Below, one piece after another: positions 17,853 to 26,695 of a stretch of DNA of 64,000 nucleotides (the stretch's first letter is position 1; each line of letters begins with the position of its first letter). The stretch is from NCBI RefSeq assembly GCF_018219815.1, contig NZ_JADMKU010000001.1, forward strand, positions 124,001-188,000, written 5' to 3'. Source of the DNA: Thalassovita aquimarina. GTDB lineage: Bacteria > Pseudomonadota > Alphaproteobacteria > Rhodobacterales > Rhodobacteraceae. Made by a program: the position numbers and the translations under genes. The notes below the pieces were generated by a model, which was not told the origin of the DNA, did not search any database, and saw nothing but the letters and a program-made list of their open reading frames with translations.

Positions 17853-18028
17853 CGTCGTTGGTCGCGGGACTGCTTTTCCGCGTCCAGCGGCGACAGCAGG
17901 TAATCCATCGGCATCACGCTGCGCTTGGCCGGGCTGTCATCAGCGCCGAAATGAACGACTTCGACCCCCATCTCGCAGGTATCGTAATCGGTCCGGGGGA
18001 AAAGGGGGGTCAAGCTTTGAGTGAGCAT
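17846..18028 (-). CDS. Short hypothetical protein
   Basis: A 60-residue frame starting MLTQSLTPLFPRTDYD, preceded by AAAGGA at good spacing. A start 27 bases upstream is possible but has no better site. The protein is hydrophilic with no motif I recognise. It is 68 bases after the FliL-like gene on the same strand, so it may be the last gene of that operon. Confidence 0.4.
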   Translation of the reverse strand: MLTQSLTPLFPRTDYDTCEMGVEVVHFGADDSPAKRSVMPMDYLLSPLDAEKQSRDQRRG

Positions 18029-18096
18029 GGCAGATCCTTTGTTTCGTTCTGCCATGGTTGCTGCAAGTTTCTTGCCAAGTGTTCCGGTCGGCCGGC

Positions 18097-18585
18097 TCAG
18101 GTCACGGCAATCAGTCGCAGAATCAGCACTTCGAGCACCGGTTCGGGTATGTCCTCGGTTGCCAGGGACCGATTGAGCGCATCCCGTGCGAAGCCGGGAA
18201 ATTCCGTCTGGAAGGTTTCGACATCGGTGATGGTGGGGTCTTCGATCAGCAGGCGGATCGCCTCAGTCACCGAGGGGACCAGCTGTTCGGAATTGATCCG
18301 CAGCAGGTTTTTGATTTCCACCACGCTTTCTTCGCGAACGGCGAGCCCGATCTCGAGGTTCAGCGTGGCGCCCAGACGGGACGCATTGGCGGTCATCTCG
18401 ATCGGGAAAGTCACATAGTGACGATTCCGGTCTGGATTCTTTTCTTCGGCCTCGGCCTGAATTTCGGCCAGCGACACGGTGATCGGGTTGGCGAAAATGA
18501 ACAATCCGCCGGCAAATGTCAGCGTCACGGCCAAGAAGGCGGCTGTAGCGGTGCCACCATTTTTGGGAACAGGAAGAAATGGCAT
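18097..18585 (-). CDS. FliL-like membrane protein
   Basis: A 162-residue protein with one N-terminal transmembrane helix (about residues 14-36) and a periplasmic domain. The domain has the FliL pattern: an ASRLGATLNLEIGLAV strand, an EEIKNLLRI-type helix and a closing VLEVLILRLIAVT strand. FliL surrounds stators at the motor. Canonical fliL usually lies beside fliM, so this may be a paralogue. Family assignment is by pattern only. GGAAAGGAAA upstream fixes this start. It follows the hybrid kinase gene by 20 bases. Confidence 0.65.
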   Translation of the reverse strand: MPFLPVPKNGGTATAAFLAVTLTFAGGLFIFANPITVSLAEIQAEAEEKNPDRNRHYVTFPIEMTANASRLGATLNLEIGLAVREESVVEIKNLLRINSEQLVPSVTEAIRLLIEDPTITDVETFQTEFPGFARDALNRSLATEDIPEPVLEVLILRLIAVT

Positions 18586-18605
18586 GTCGATTTCCTTTCC
18601 GGCGC

Positions 18606-20960
18606 TCAAAGCATGGCCAGGGCGAGGCGGGTTTCTTCCAGAAGATGTTCTGTCGCATCCAGCAGGACGGGCAGGTCGTCGAGCAGTCTTTTTTGCGCGA
18701 GTTCTTCTATCTCGAGGAAATTCTGGTTCAGCGCGACGGCGCCGACGGTGGTGACCGTGACGCTGGCCTTGCGCGACATTTCCACGATGTCGTCGCAGGC
18801 AGAGGCATCAAGCGCGTTGCGCAGGTGATCCAGCGTGGTCAGGCATTCCTTGTGCAGCTGGTGGACGAAAACGGACCAGTTCTCGCCAGCGATCTTGGCA
18901 ATCTGCCGCGACACCGATTTATCCAGCAGATCGGGTATCGGCCCCGGTTCCGGCATATCGGGCGCCGGGGGCGCGCTGCCGCGGACGCGATGGATGATTT
19001 CATAGAGCTGTGGCCGGCGCAGCGGTTTCACGTAGACCTTTTCCATGCCGGCGATACCGGCGCGTTCGCGGGTTTCTGAATCGCTGAACCCGGTCAGCCC
19101 GAAAACAGGCATGTCGGCGTGACCGGGCTGCGCCAGCAGCTGCCGGGTCGCCTCCAGCCCATCGATCCCGGGAAGGCCGACATCCATCAGTACCGCGTCC
19201 ACGTCGTTTGTCCGGATCGCCTCAAGCGCCGCTTCGCCGCTATCGGCGCAGTGCGGAATGCACCCTTCGCTGTGCAGCAGCTTGACCATCAGGTCGCGGT
19301 TCAACGGATTGTCGTCCACCACCAGAACCCGGAAGCCTTTCGTTTCCGGAGCAGGGATTTCGGTTTCGTCGCTCGCGGATTTCACTGCGGCATCGGGGAT
19401 GGCGAAACTCAGCGACACCCGGAATTCAGTGCCGGCGCCGACGGTGGAACTGACCCGGATCGAGCCGCCCATCGCATCGACCGCGCGCTTTACGATGCTC
19501 AGGCCAAGACCGGCGCTCTGTGCCAGGCTGTTGTAATCGGAATTGCCGGTTTCGAACGGGTCGAACAGCCGGTCGATTTCATCCGCGGCGATGCCCTTGC
19601 CGGTGTCGGCGACGCTCATCTCGATGGCCAGAAACTGTTTTTTTCCGTCGTTTTTCGTGACGCGGTCGCAGCGTGCGGTCAGCGTGATGTGGCCCGTGTC
19701 GGTATATTTCACCGCGTTGCCCATCAGGTTCTGCACCACGCGCTGAAACAGGTGGTGATAGCCGGCGACCTGCTGATCGGACTGGCAGTCAAGGGCCAGC
19801 CTGAGTTCCAGCCCCTTCGCCTCGGCTGCGATCCAGCTTTGGTTGGCCAGCCGGGTCAGTACCTGGCTCGGGTTGAACGACGAAACCGGATGATCCTTGA
19901 TCGGGCGCATGTCCATCCGGACATGTTCCAGCGTGTTGTTGATCTGCTCCAGCGCGGTGTCGGAGGATCCCCGGATCAATTCCATCAGCTGCCGTTGTTC
20001 CGGTTTCAGGTCATTGTTCTGCAACAACAAATCGACCGCGGTAGCGATCGCCCCGAGGGGGGTGCGCATTTCGTGGCTGACGGTGGCGAGGAACCGGGTC
20101 TTTGATTGTTCGTTGGCGCGCGCGATGTCGCGCGCGGCTTCGAGATATTGCGACCGGTCCAGCGCGTCGCGGTACTCGGTGCGGGCGGTTATATCGCGCA
20201 TCACCACTACGAATTGCCGCGAACCGGGTTCGTCGGTCGGGGTGAAGGTCACTTCGACCGGGTAGCGGTCGTGTTCGACGCTTTCGACATAGACCTCGAG
20301 CGGCGTGCCGGACACCTTTTCGAGAAAGGCACCGGGGTCCGCTGGCGCTTCGAACGGGGTTTCTGCCCCGTGCAGCGCCGCGCCCATATCGACATAGCTG
20401 AACAGCGATTTCCCGATCAGATCGGTAACGCCCAGCATCTTGGACAGCGATGAATTGGCCATGGTGAAACGGCCGTTCGACGCAACGGCGCCGATGCCGT
20501 CCACCGCACTGTCAAGGAACTGCCGGAAGCGCTTGTCGCTGCGCTTGCGGGCGCGGATGGCGCGTTGCAGTTGCGAACTTTCCGACCGCAGCCTCTGGTA
20601 CTGGTCCTCGACATCGCCGGGATCAAGACGGGCCAGCACCAGCGGAACCGCGCTCCGGGCGGGCAGGCGGGCCATGCGGCCGCGAATGCCGAAGCTCTCG
20701 CCATCATTTTGCTGCAGCACCATCCGGCCGATCTTGGGGTTGGTGGATTTCGCACTGCGGCGCAGGAATTCCGCGTTCTGCGGCCATGTCCGCAATCCGA
20801 TTTCGAATTGATCGGCCGGGCATAGCCGTTCGGCAGCCCCATTGCTGAACACGACTTTGCCGTCGACCGTCAGCAGGTAACACGGGTAGACGTCCAGCGC
20901 TATGATATCAGCATAGCGCGCGAGGCTGTCATCGTGTTTCACGGTCTCGATCTTAGTCAT
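18606..20960 (-). CDS. Cytoplasmic hybrid sensor histidine kinase with receiver and degenerate HPt
   Basis: A 784-residue protein without membrane segments. It has two PAS-like regions, a DHp domain with the phospho-His in SHEMRTPLGAI, and a HATPase domain (NAVKYTDTG, DTGKG, SAGLGLSIVKR). A receiver follows with VLVVDDNPLNR and the acceptor Asp in AVLMDVGLPG. The C-terminal 110 residues look like an HPt helix bundle, but the usual His position appears lost (SRKASVTVTTVGAVAL). The start overlaps the upstream gene by eight bases. Co-transcription with a FliL-like gene from a sigma-54 site suggests a motor or chemotaxis-related input. Confidence 0.85.
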   Translation of the reverse strand: MTKIETVKHDDSLARYADIIALDVYPCYLLTVDGKVVFSNGAAERLCPADQFEIGLRTWPQNAEFLRRSAKSTNPKIGRMVLQQNDGESFGIRGRMARLPARSAVPLVLARLDPGDVEDQYQRLRSESSQLQRAIRARKRSDKRFRQFLDSAVDGIGAVASNGRFTMANSSLSKMLGVTDLIGKSLFSYVDMGAALHGAETPFEAPADPGAFLEKVSGTPLEVYVESVEHDRYPVEVTFTPTDEPGSRQFVVVMRDITARTEYRDALDRSQYLEAARDIARANEQSKTRFLATVSHEMRTPLGAIATAVDLLLQNNDLKPEQRQLMELIRGSSDTALEQINNTLEHVRMDMRPIKDHPVSSFNPSQVLTRLANQSWIAAEAKGLELRLALDCQSDQQVAGYHHLFQRVVQNLMGNAVKYTDTGHITLTARCDRVTKNDGKKQFLAIEMSVADTGKGIAADEIDRLFDPFETGNSDYNSLAQSAGLGLSIVKRAVDAMGGSIRVSSTVGAGTEFRVSLSFAIPDAAVKSASDETEIPAPETKGFRVLVVDDNPLNRDLMVKLLHSEGCIPHCADSGEAALEAIRTNDVDAVLMDVGLPGIDGLEATRQLLAQPGHADMPVFGLTGFSDSETRERAGIAGMEKVYVKPLRRPQLYEIIHRVRGSAPPAPDMPEPGPIPDLLDKSVSRQIAKIAGENWSVFVHQLHKECLTTLDHLRNALDASACDDIVEMSRKASVTVTTVGAVALNQNFLEIEELAQKRLLDDLPVLLDATEHLLEETRLALAML

Positions 20961-21429
20961 CGGCGAAATACTCGAGCCCCGGCGTATCGTTGTCGTCAAG
21001 CGACACGTTCACGCGGCACATCGGATGCCCGCGCGCGATCGTCTGTTCGAGATGAACCTTGGCGTAGCCCGCGCTTTTCGACGCCAGGTGGCCCAACAGG
21101 TTCGCCGTCACCATGCAAATCGATGGCGTGCCGTTGATTTCCGGACCGAAAGGGCAGGTGCGGTTTTCCAGAAGGATCCGGTTTTTGGACCGTTCGACAA
21201 TTGCGAAGTCGGCGCCGATCCCGGTTTCGACATCGACGAGCATTTCGGGCAAGGTGTCGGGGTGGAGCGGCTCTGCTCCTGGTTGAGCAAAATGCTCGTC
21301 ATACAGGTCTTGGCCCAGTTCGGCGCCGACGGTGCTCAGGAACGCCTCGGCCTCCTCGATCCCGGCAACAGTTTCCAGAGTATGCGTGAGATGATGGAGG
21401 GTGTTGGCTAAAAAGCGTTTTTTGGTCAT
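20953..21429 (-). CDS. Predicted methanogen-output-domain (MetOD1-like) sensory protein
   Basis: A 158-residue soluble protein. The C-terminal half has RTCPFGP, then ICMVTANLLGHLAS, then HPMCRVNV, three spaced cysteines typical of the V4R/methanogen output domain group of small-molecule or metal sensors. The assignment is from the cysteine pattern and is tentative. It is the first gene of a run continuing into the hybrid kinase, with which it overlaps. A sigma-54 site lies about 145 bases upstream. Confidence 0.55.
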   Translation of the reverse strand: MTKKRFLANTLHHLTHTLETVAGIEEAEAFLSTVGAELGQDLYDEHFAQPGAEPLHPDTLPEMLVDVETGIGADFAIVERSKNRILLENRTCPFGPEINGTPSICMVTANLLGHLASKSAGYAKVHLEQTIARGHPMCRVNVSLDDNDTPGLEYFADD

Positions 21430-21573
21430 CACTTAGTGCTTTCTTCCATCATCGGGGCGGTTTTTCGCTTTTCCAGAGCAATCCACCATTGTGCAGATGG
21501 TGATCGAGCGGCGCCGCTCTTTCCCAACACCTTGAATAATACCCGCATTACGTGTCAAGCCTAGTCTGTTTAG

Positions 21574-21589
21574 AGCAAGTAATGTGCCA
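21574..21589 (-). promoter_or_regulatory. sigma-54 promoter of the sensory/FliL-like operon
   Basis: Minus strand TGGCACATTACTTGCT, an exact fit to the -24 and -12 boxes. The predicted start near 21,562 gives a leader of about 130 bases to the gene at 21,429, longer than for the other sigma-54 genes here. Confidence 0.78.
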
Positions 21590-21636
21590 ATTGAAGCGAC
21601 AATTTGTCGATTTTCGGCTGATATCTTGTCATCCGC

Positions 21637-21663
21637 TAAGATGAATGACCGCGCCGTCGTTTT
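21637..21663 (+). promoter_or_regulatory. sigma-28-like promoter of the MotX-like gene pair
   Basis: TAAG-N15-GTCGTTTT. Its -10 element is identical to that before the gene at 47,058. The start codon at 21,707 follows about 43 bases after the -10 element. Confidence 0.6.
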
Positions 21664-21706
21664 ACCTAGTGAACCTTCAGGGCGAGATTCCAAAAGGACG
21701 AAGTGG

Positions 21707-22093
21707 ATGTCATCGAAAAAGGTGCGATCGCTGACGCGCAATCTGGGCCAATACCGCATGGTGAATGCGCGCAATGACGAGGAAAGTCAGGATTTCCAGC
21801 TGGTCCGGCAGGAAACCCACTTGTCGAACGTGTCACAGGTCGAACGCTTTCTGCCGGACATCCTGGGGCGGGCTCTTGCGCGGTGCTGGATCGACAAGAT
21901 GTTCCGCCAGAGTTTTTACATGGGCCCCAAGGAAACGCTGGCCGACTACCATGTCTTTCTTCCTGAAGACATTAGCGTGTCGGTTGAAACCGATCCCGGT
22001 GAGCGCTCCAAGGTCGTTGTCTATGAACATCGCCCCGGTGAATTGCCGAAGCGCGTGATGTATCTGCAACTGGTGATGATGGCCGGAAGATGA
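21707..22093 (+). CDS. Uncharacterised 128-residue protein in a predicted FliA operon
   Basis: I do not recognise the family. The protein starts MSSKKVRSLTRNLGQYRMV, is soluble and mixed alpha/beta, with no signal peptide. AAAGGACG upstream supports this ATG over the longer in-frame start at 21,584, which would include the promoter. It overlaps the downstream MotX-like gene by four bases, so the two are translated together. Confidence 0.6.
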   Translation: MSSKKVRSLTRNLGQYRMVNARNDEESQDFQLVRQETHLSNVSQVERFLPDILGRALARCWIDKMFRQSFYMGPKETLADYHVFLPEDISVSVETDPGERSKVVVYEHRPGELPKRVMYLQLVMMAGR

Positions 22094-22728
22094 ACTGGAA
22101 GGGCGCGCATATCCTGGTTCTGGGCGCAGCGCTGTCAGCCGCGGCGCAACCGGCGCAGCCAAATGCCTTCGCCGAGGCGGTCCAGGCCGCGCGCGAGGGG
22201 CAGGCGGCGCAGGCGGTCAGGATGTTCCGCACCCTTGCACAGGATCGCAATGGCGAGGCGCAGTACAACCTTGCGGTCCTCTATGCACGCGGCACCGGTG
22301 TGCCCCAAAGCGCCGAAATGGCGCTTTACTGGGCCTGGCGTGCCCGCTTTTCCGGCGTGAAAAAAGCCAAGATGTTGACCTCCTACCTGATGCGGGGCGC
22401 CACGCCGGACCTGATGAAGAAGGTACAGAAACGCCTGAGCGAGGATCTGATCCAAAGCATCAATGACGGCCACAAGGAAGCGATGCTCGCCCTGGGCCGG
22501 GTTTACCTTGAACTGACCGATCCGGCGGACCCGGAACTGGCGCTGGTCTGGTTCACCATCGCGGCCGCGCTGCAGCAGCCCCATGCCAGCACATGGCGCG
22601 ACGTGGTGGCGCGCAAGCTGGACCAGGAACAGCGCCTGACCGCGCAGGAACGCGCGGCGAACCTTTATCAGCAGTGGTGTGACGGACACGGCCTCGATCA
22701 CCCTGACCTGTGCAGCTACAACAGCTGA
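22090..22728 (+). CDS. Exported Sel1-repeat protein, MotX-like
   Basis: A 212-residue protein with an N-terminal signal peptide (about residues 1-19). At least two Sel1-type helical repeats follow, seen in AQYNLAVLYARGTGVPQ and AMLALGRVYLELTDPAD. Two cysteines lie near the C-terminus. Vibrio MotX, a T-ring protein that anchors PomAB stators, is a secreted Sel1 protein of nearly this length. PomB-like MotB and FlgT in the same window make a MotX-like role plausible, but Sel1 repeats alone do not prove it. Confidence 0.6.
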   Translation: MNWKGAHILVLGAALSAAAQPAQPNAFAEAVQAAREGQAAQAVRMFRTLAQDRNGEAQYNLAVLYARGTGVPQSAEMALYWAWRARFSGVKKAKMLTSYLMRGATPDLMKKVQKRLSEDLIQSINDGHKEAMLALGRVYLELTDPADPELALVWFTIAAALQQPHASTWRDVVARKLDQEQRLTAQERAANLYQQWCDGHGLDHPDLCSYNS

Positions 22729-22745
22729 GGGCTGTGTGCGCATCC

Positions 22746-25052
22746 TCACGGCTCCCTCTTGGGAAACAACCGATAGAGGTCATCGAGCGTGGCCTTCTTC
22801 TTGCCTTCGGCAAATGACGCGGCGACGGGCTCGGCGGCGGTTGGTTGCGGTTCTGTCGCTTCGGGGACGTGTGCTGCGGTTTGCGGTGCCGGTACCTCGT
22901 CTACGACGTCAGGCTGCTGAACCTCCGACCGGCCGGTGACGGCGGTGGAATCTTCCGTGGGCACCGCCGCGTCGGATTCCGGTAGCGGTGCCGTCGGTTT
23001 GGAAGTCTCCTGCGCGTCATCCCCGGCGGTGGCATCCAGCGTTTCGGGCATCGCAGGCTCGGAGCTGCGGCCCATGTCGGTGTCGATCTCGGGTCGATCA
23101 GCCTGTGCGGTCACGGCTTCCGGGGCAGGTGCGATCTCTGCGTCGTGCGCGCCATCGTCTACCCCACCGATGTCTCCCGCGCCATTGTCTGCCGCTGCCA
23201 TCAACGCGTTGAATTCCGAAAAATCCGGTTCTTCGCTCGCTTCGGGCTGCGCCGTGGCCGGCGCGGTCCCGGCCGCTTGCGCATCAGGGGGCGACTGGGG
23301 TTCAGAGGTTTCCTGCGCGGGGTCCTGCGCCACTTCGGGTTCTTCGGAAGGCGCGGTATTTTCTTCCGGGGCCATTTGTTGCGCGGCGGCCCCCATCAGG
23401 GCTTCGAATTCGGAATAATCCGGCGTGTCCGTGTCGCCGGTATGGTCCTCTGGCGCGACCGGTTCGGGCGGGGGCGGGGTATCTTCGTCCTTGGTTCCGG
23501 CGGCGGCGTCCGCCTCGCTGTCGTCATCCGTCGGCATGTCGATTTGTGCCGCCTCGGGGGAATCCGCCGGATCATCCAGATCAGACAGAGCCGACAGCAT
23601 CGGGGACAGGTCCATGATGTTCCCGCTGTTGCTTTCCTCCTGACCAGTGAAGTCTTCGACTGTCGCGTCCTCGTCGCTGCCCGTCGGCGCAGACATCGAA
23701 GCCATCGAAGTGCCTTCGTCCGGTGCCGTTTCGGCCTGCGGAACGGGCGCCATGTCGGTGTCGTCGTCGTCGACGAGCGCCACCATCAGTTCAGATACAT
23801 CGTCGCCGATTTCGTCCGGCGCGTCGTCCAGCGCGTCGGAGTCCGCAGACTCTGGTGCGTTGTCCGCATCCGGGGCCTCGTCCTCTTCATCCGTTTCGCC
23901 GGTTTCCGCCGCATCGTCCGACAATGCGTCCATCAGGGCGGCGAGGTCGTCTTGGTCCGATGTATCCTCTTCCGGTGCATCATCCAGCGCGTCGGGGTCC
24001 GCAGGTTCGGGTGCATTGTCCGCAACCGGGGCCTCGTCTTCTTCATCCGTTTCGCCGGTTTCCGCCGCATCGTCCGACAAGGCGTCCATCAGGGCGGCGA
24101 GGTCGTCTTGGTCGGAGGTATCCTCTTCCGGTGCATCATCCAGCGCGTCGGGGTCCGCAGGTTCGGGTGCGTTGCCCGCAACCGGGGCCTCCTCCTCTTC
24201 ATCCGTTTCGCCGGTTTCCGCTGCATCGTCCGACAAGGCGCCCATCAGGGCGGAGAGGTCGTCTTGGCCCGACGTGTCCTCTTCCGGCGCATCATCCAGC
24301 GCATCGAATGCCGAGAGGTCCGGAAGGTCGCCTTTCTCGCTCGGGTCGTCTTCGCCGGTGGCGGGTGGGGGCGCTTTATCCGCTTTCGGCTTGCCGGATG
24401 GGCTGTTCATGCTCATCGAGGTCATCAGGGCCGAAAGTTCGTCCGATCCGTCGTCGTCGGCTTCGGCTGCATCGTCAGTCCCGCCCAGATCGTTCAGCGC
24501 AGACAGGTCCGGCATTTGGATCGCTCCGTCGGATTTGTCCGAGCTGCCGGGGGGCGGGGGATCGGTTTCATCGCTTGGCGTGGCCTCAACGGTGGCATCG
24601 CTGTCGCCGTCATCGTCGTCAATCGCCAGCAGGGCATCCATTTCGCCGAAATCGATACCGCCCGATGGCTTTGGGGCTGCCTCGGCCGGTTCCGTCGCCT
24701 TTTCCGCTTGCGCCGCGCCGCTTTCGACGGCGCCGAACAGCGCACCGAGATTGTCGAGATCGATCGCGGTGACCTTGCCTTTGGCTTCTTCCTTTTTTGG
24801 CGTCTCCTTGGCGGGTTCTTCTGCCTTCGTGCCTTTCGGTTTCGGCTTGCGCTTGCGGGGCGGACGTTTGGGTTTCTGGCTGTCCTGCAGCAGCTTGATC
24901 CGCGCCTGTAGCAGCAGAATGCGGTTTTCAACCGAGCTTTCGTCAGCCGCCGCGTCTTGCAGCGCTTCAGCGGCTTCGGCCGGCGACAGGTCGTCGACCG
25001 CTTTCAGAATTTTCGCGATGACCGGCGGTACACGTTTCTTTGTCCTGGCCAT
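22746..25052 (-). CDS. Acidic, repetitive, probably disordered protein with about twelve short hydrophobic motifs
   Basis: A 768-residue protein. It has a basic N-terminal region of about 85 residues ([17 protein letters not shown], then [11 protein letters not shown]), a very acidic Asp/Glu/Ala/Pro body and a short conserved-looking tail ([18 protein letters not shown]). The body carries repeated motifs of the type D-L-(S/A)-A-L-M-x-A-L, such as [23 protein letters not shown] and FNALMAA. Three consecutive copies sit in a 52-residue tandem repeat. I know no family match. A sigma-54 site upstream, divergent from flgB, places it in the flagellar regulon. A multivalent scaffold role is inference. 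Confidence 0.75.
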   Translation of the reverse strand: MARTKKRVPPVIAKILKAVDDLSPAEAAEALQDAAADESSVENRILLLQARIKLLQDSQKPKRPPRKRKPKPKGTKAEEPAKETPKKEEAKGKVTAIDLDNLGALFGAVESGAAQAEKATEPAEAAPKPSGGIDFGEMDALLAIDDDDGDSDATVEATPSDETDPPPPGSSDKSDGAIQMPDLSALNDLGGTDDAAEADDDGSDELSALMTSMSMNSPSGKPKADKAPPPATGEDDPSEKGDLPDLSAFDALDDAPEEDTSGQDDLSALMGALSDDAAETGETDEEEEAPVAGNAPEPADPDALDDAPEEDTSDQDDLAALMDALSDDAAETGETDEEDEAPVADNAPEPADPDALDDAPEEDTSDQDDLAALMDALSDDAAETGETDEEDEAPDADNAPESADSDALDDAPDEIGDDVSELMVALVDDDDTDMAPVPQAETAPDEGTSMASMSAPTGSDEDATVEDFTGQEESNSGNIMDLSPMLSALSDLDDPADSPEAAQIDMPTDDDSEADAAAGTKDEDTPPPPEPVAPEDHTGDTDTPDYSEFEALMGAAAQQMAPEENTAPSEEPEVAQDPAQETSEPQSPPDAQAAGTAPATAQPEASEEPDFSEFNALMAAADNGAGDIGGVDDGAHDAEIAPAPEAVTAQADRPEIDTDMGRSSEPAMPETLDATAGDDAQETSKPTAPLPESDAAVPTEDSTAVTGRSEVQQPDVVDEVPAPQTAAHVPEATEPQPTAAEPVAASFAEGKKKATLDDLYRLFPKREP
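23821..24288. repeat. Three tandem 156-bp coding repeats
   Basis: Units begin near 23,821, 23,977 and 24,133, each 156 bases (52 codons), so the frame is kept. A fourth, partial match starts at 24,289 and soon diverges. The units are nearly identical, indicating recent duplication or homogenisation, and copy number could vary between strains. Confidence 0.9.
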
Positions 25053-25132
25053 TTTCGTTCCTCGCTTCGCTCGGTTGGCATCGTCCTTGCAGGGATCGTT
25101 TCGGTTGGCGACCCGCCGGACAGAGCGAAGTT

Positions 25133-25148
25133 TGCAAGTATCGCACCA
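25133..25148 (-). promoter_or_regulatory. sigma-54 promoter of the acidic repeat protein
   Basis: Minus strand TGGTGCGATACTTGCA keeps GG-N10-GC and the full TTGC of the -12 box. The predicted start near 25,121 leaves a leader of about 69 bases. Confidence 0.68.
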
Positions 25149-25191
25149 ACCTGGCCTGTCGCCGAAAAAAAGCAGGAGAAAGAGGACTAAG

Positions 25192-25575
25192 ATGTCTGCC
25201 ATCCGCGATCACCTGAACGTCCATGCCCAGGCGTTGCAGTTGCGTGAACAGCGCAACGGCGTCCTGGCTTCGAATATCGCCAATGCGGCGACACCGGGTT
25301 TCAAGGCCCGCGACATCGATTTCACAACGGCGCTGAACGAAGCCATCGGCAACAGCGAAATGGCGGTGACGAATGCCGGGCACATCCCGGTCGCGGGTAA
25401 TGGCGGCAACAACATGCTCTATCGCGATCCGACCATGACGTCGCTTGACGGCAATACCGTCGAACTGTCGGTGGAGCAGATGGAATTTGCCGAAAACACC
25501 CTTCGCTACCAGTCCAGCCTGGAATTTCTCAACAGCAAGATCCGCGGCCTGCATCAGGCGATTAGAGGTGAATGA
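25192..25575 (+). CDS. flgB: FlgB, proximal rod protein
   Basis: A 127-residue rod protein. The N-terminal segment has [25 protein letters not shown]-type sequence (the [13 protein letters not shown] signature of FlgB), and a C-terminal helix ends the protein. It builds the proximal rod with FlgC and FlgF. It is the first gene of flgBCDEF. I find no convincing sigma-54 site in the 140 bases upstream. AGAGGA precedes the ATG. Confidence 0.96.
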   Translation: MSAIRDHLNVHAQALQLREQRNGVLASNIANAATPGFKARDIDFTTALNEAIGNSEMAVTNAGHIPVAGNGGNNMLYRDPTMTSLDGNTVELSVEQMEFAENTLRYQSSLEFLNSKIRGLHQAIRGE

Positions 25576-25577
25576 CC

Positions 25578-25988
25578 ATGACGATGAATGTCTTTGATAT
25601 CTCCGCGCGCGCGATGTCGGCGCAGATGATGCGGCTGAACACCACGGCCAGCAACCTTGCCAACGCCAATACGGTCAGCACCAATGAAGAAGACGCCTAT
25701 CGCGCCATGCGCCCGGTGTTCGAAACCGAATACGCCGACCAGATGAAGCAGTCCGGCTTGGCCACCGTGAACGTGACCGACGTGGTGTCGCTGGATCGGG
25801 AAGTGTCTCGCAGTTTCCAGCCCGATCATCCGCTCGCCGACCCGGAAGGCTATGTCTACGAGGCGGCGGTCAACACAGATGAGGAAATGGTCGAGATGAT
25901 GGAAGCCAGCCGCCAGTACCAGAACACGCTGGAAGCCGTTTCCACCATCCGCAACCTGATGGCGAAGACGATGAGGATGGGTCAATGA
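25578..25988 (+). CDS. flgC: FlgC, proximal rod protein
   Basis: A 136-residue rod protein with the N-terminal FDISARAMSAQMMRLN and TTASNLANANT segments, and a C-terminal EEMVEMMEASRQYQNTLE helix typical of FlgC. Three in-frame ATGs lie close together; the second is best spaced from AGAGGTG, while the first overlaps the flgB stop. Confidence 0.96.
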   Translation: MTMNVFDISARAMSAQMMRLNTTASNLANANTVSTNEEDAYRAMRPVFETEYADQMKQSGLATVNVTDVVSLDREVSRSFQPDHPLADPEGYVYEAAVNTDEEMVEMMEASRQYQNTLEAVSTIRNLMAKTMRMGQ

Positions 25989-26656
25989 GCGTCGGGAATA
26001 TCGGTGGCTATAGCGGTTTGCGCAGCACCAGCGACATGGCTGCGACGAACGCCACGTCCAGCAAGACCGCCGACATGGGCAGCGGCGATTTCTTGACGCT
26101 GCTGACGACGCAATTGCAGAACCAGGACCCGTTCCAGCCGATGGAAAACGGCGAATTCCTTGGCCAGTTGGCCCAGATGTCGACGGTGCGCGGGATCGAT
26201 GACCTGAACGCGACCCTGTCGACAATGGCGACGCAGATGAGCGGCTCTCTGATCAGCCAGGCCTCGGGCATGCTGGGCCAGGGCGCGCTGGTGACCGGAT
26301 CGCTGGCCCGCCCCGATGAGCAGGGCACCGTCGCCGGCCGCGCCAATCTGGAAGAATACGCCGATACGATGGTGATCGAATACACCGACGCGGAAACCGG
26401 CGATGTTCTGCACAGCCAGTCCCTGACCGACCAATATGCTGGCCCGGTTGAATTTTCCTGGGATGGCGCCCCCACGGACGGGCGCCAGATCCGGATAAAA
26501 GTGACCGCCGCGAATGCAGATGGCACGCTTGATGCATCAACCCAGGTGTACGCCAGGATCGAAGGGGTCGAAGTGGATTCAGTGTCTGGGGAAATGACGC
26601 TGCAGATCCAGGATTACGGGGCCTTCCTTGGCTCGGAAATAACCGCTCTGCGCTAA
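25985..26656 (+). CDS. flgD: FlgD, hook-capping scaffold
   Basis: A 223-residue protein. The N-terminal FlgD signature reads DFLTLLTTQLQNQDPFQPMEN, then EFLGQLAQMSTV. The C-terminal part is a FlgD Ig-like/Tudor-like domain. FlgD caps the growing hook and is shed on completion. The start overlaps the flgC stop (ATGA). Confidence 0.97.
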   Translation: MSVGNIGGYSGLRSTSDMAATNATSSKTADMGSGDFLTLLTTQLQNQDPFQPMENGEFLGQLAQMSTVRGIDDLNATLSTMATQMSGSLISQASGMLGQGALVTGSLARPDEQGTVAGRANLEEYADTMVIEYTDAETGDVLHSQSLTDQYAGPVEFSWDGAPTDGRQIRIKVTAANADGTLDASTQVYARIEGVEVDSVSGEMTLQIQDYGAFLGSEITALR

Positions 26657-26695
26657 GCGCGGGTACCAGATAGTTCGCAACCGAAGAGGACGCAA

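Noticed and set aside
23821-24288. Regular repeats considered as a CRISPR array
   Set aside because: The 156-base units are contiguous, in frame and coding, with no unique spacers.
25102-25117. Possible sigma-54 site for flgB, CGGTTGGCGACCCGCC
   Set aside because: Only GG-N10-GC fits; neither the TGGCAC nor the TTGC box is present. The flgB promoter remains unidentified.
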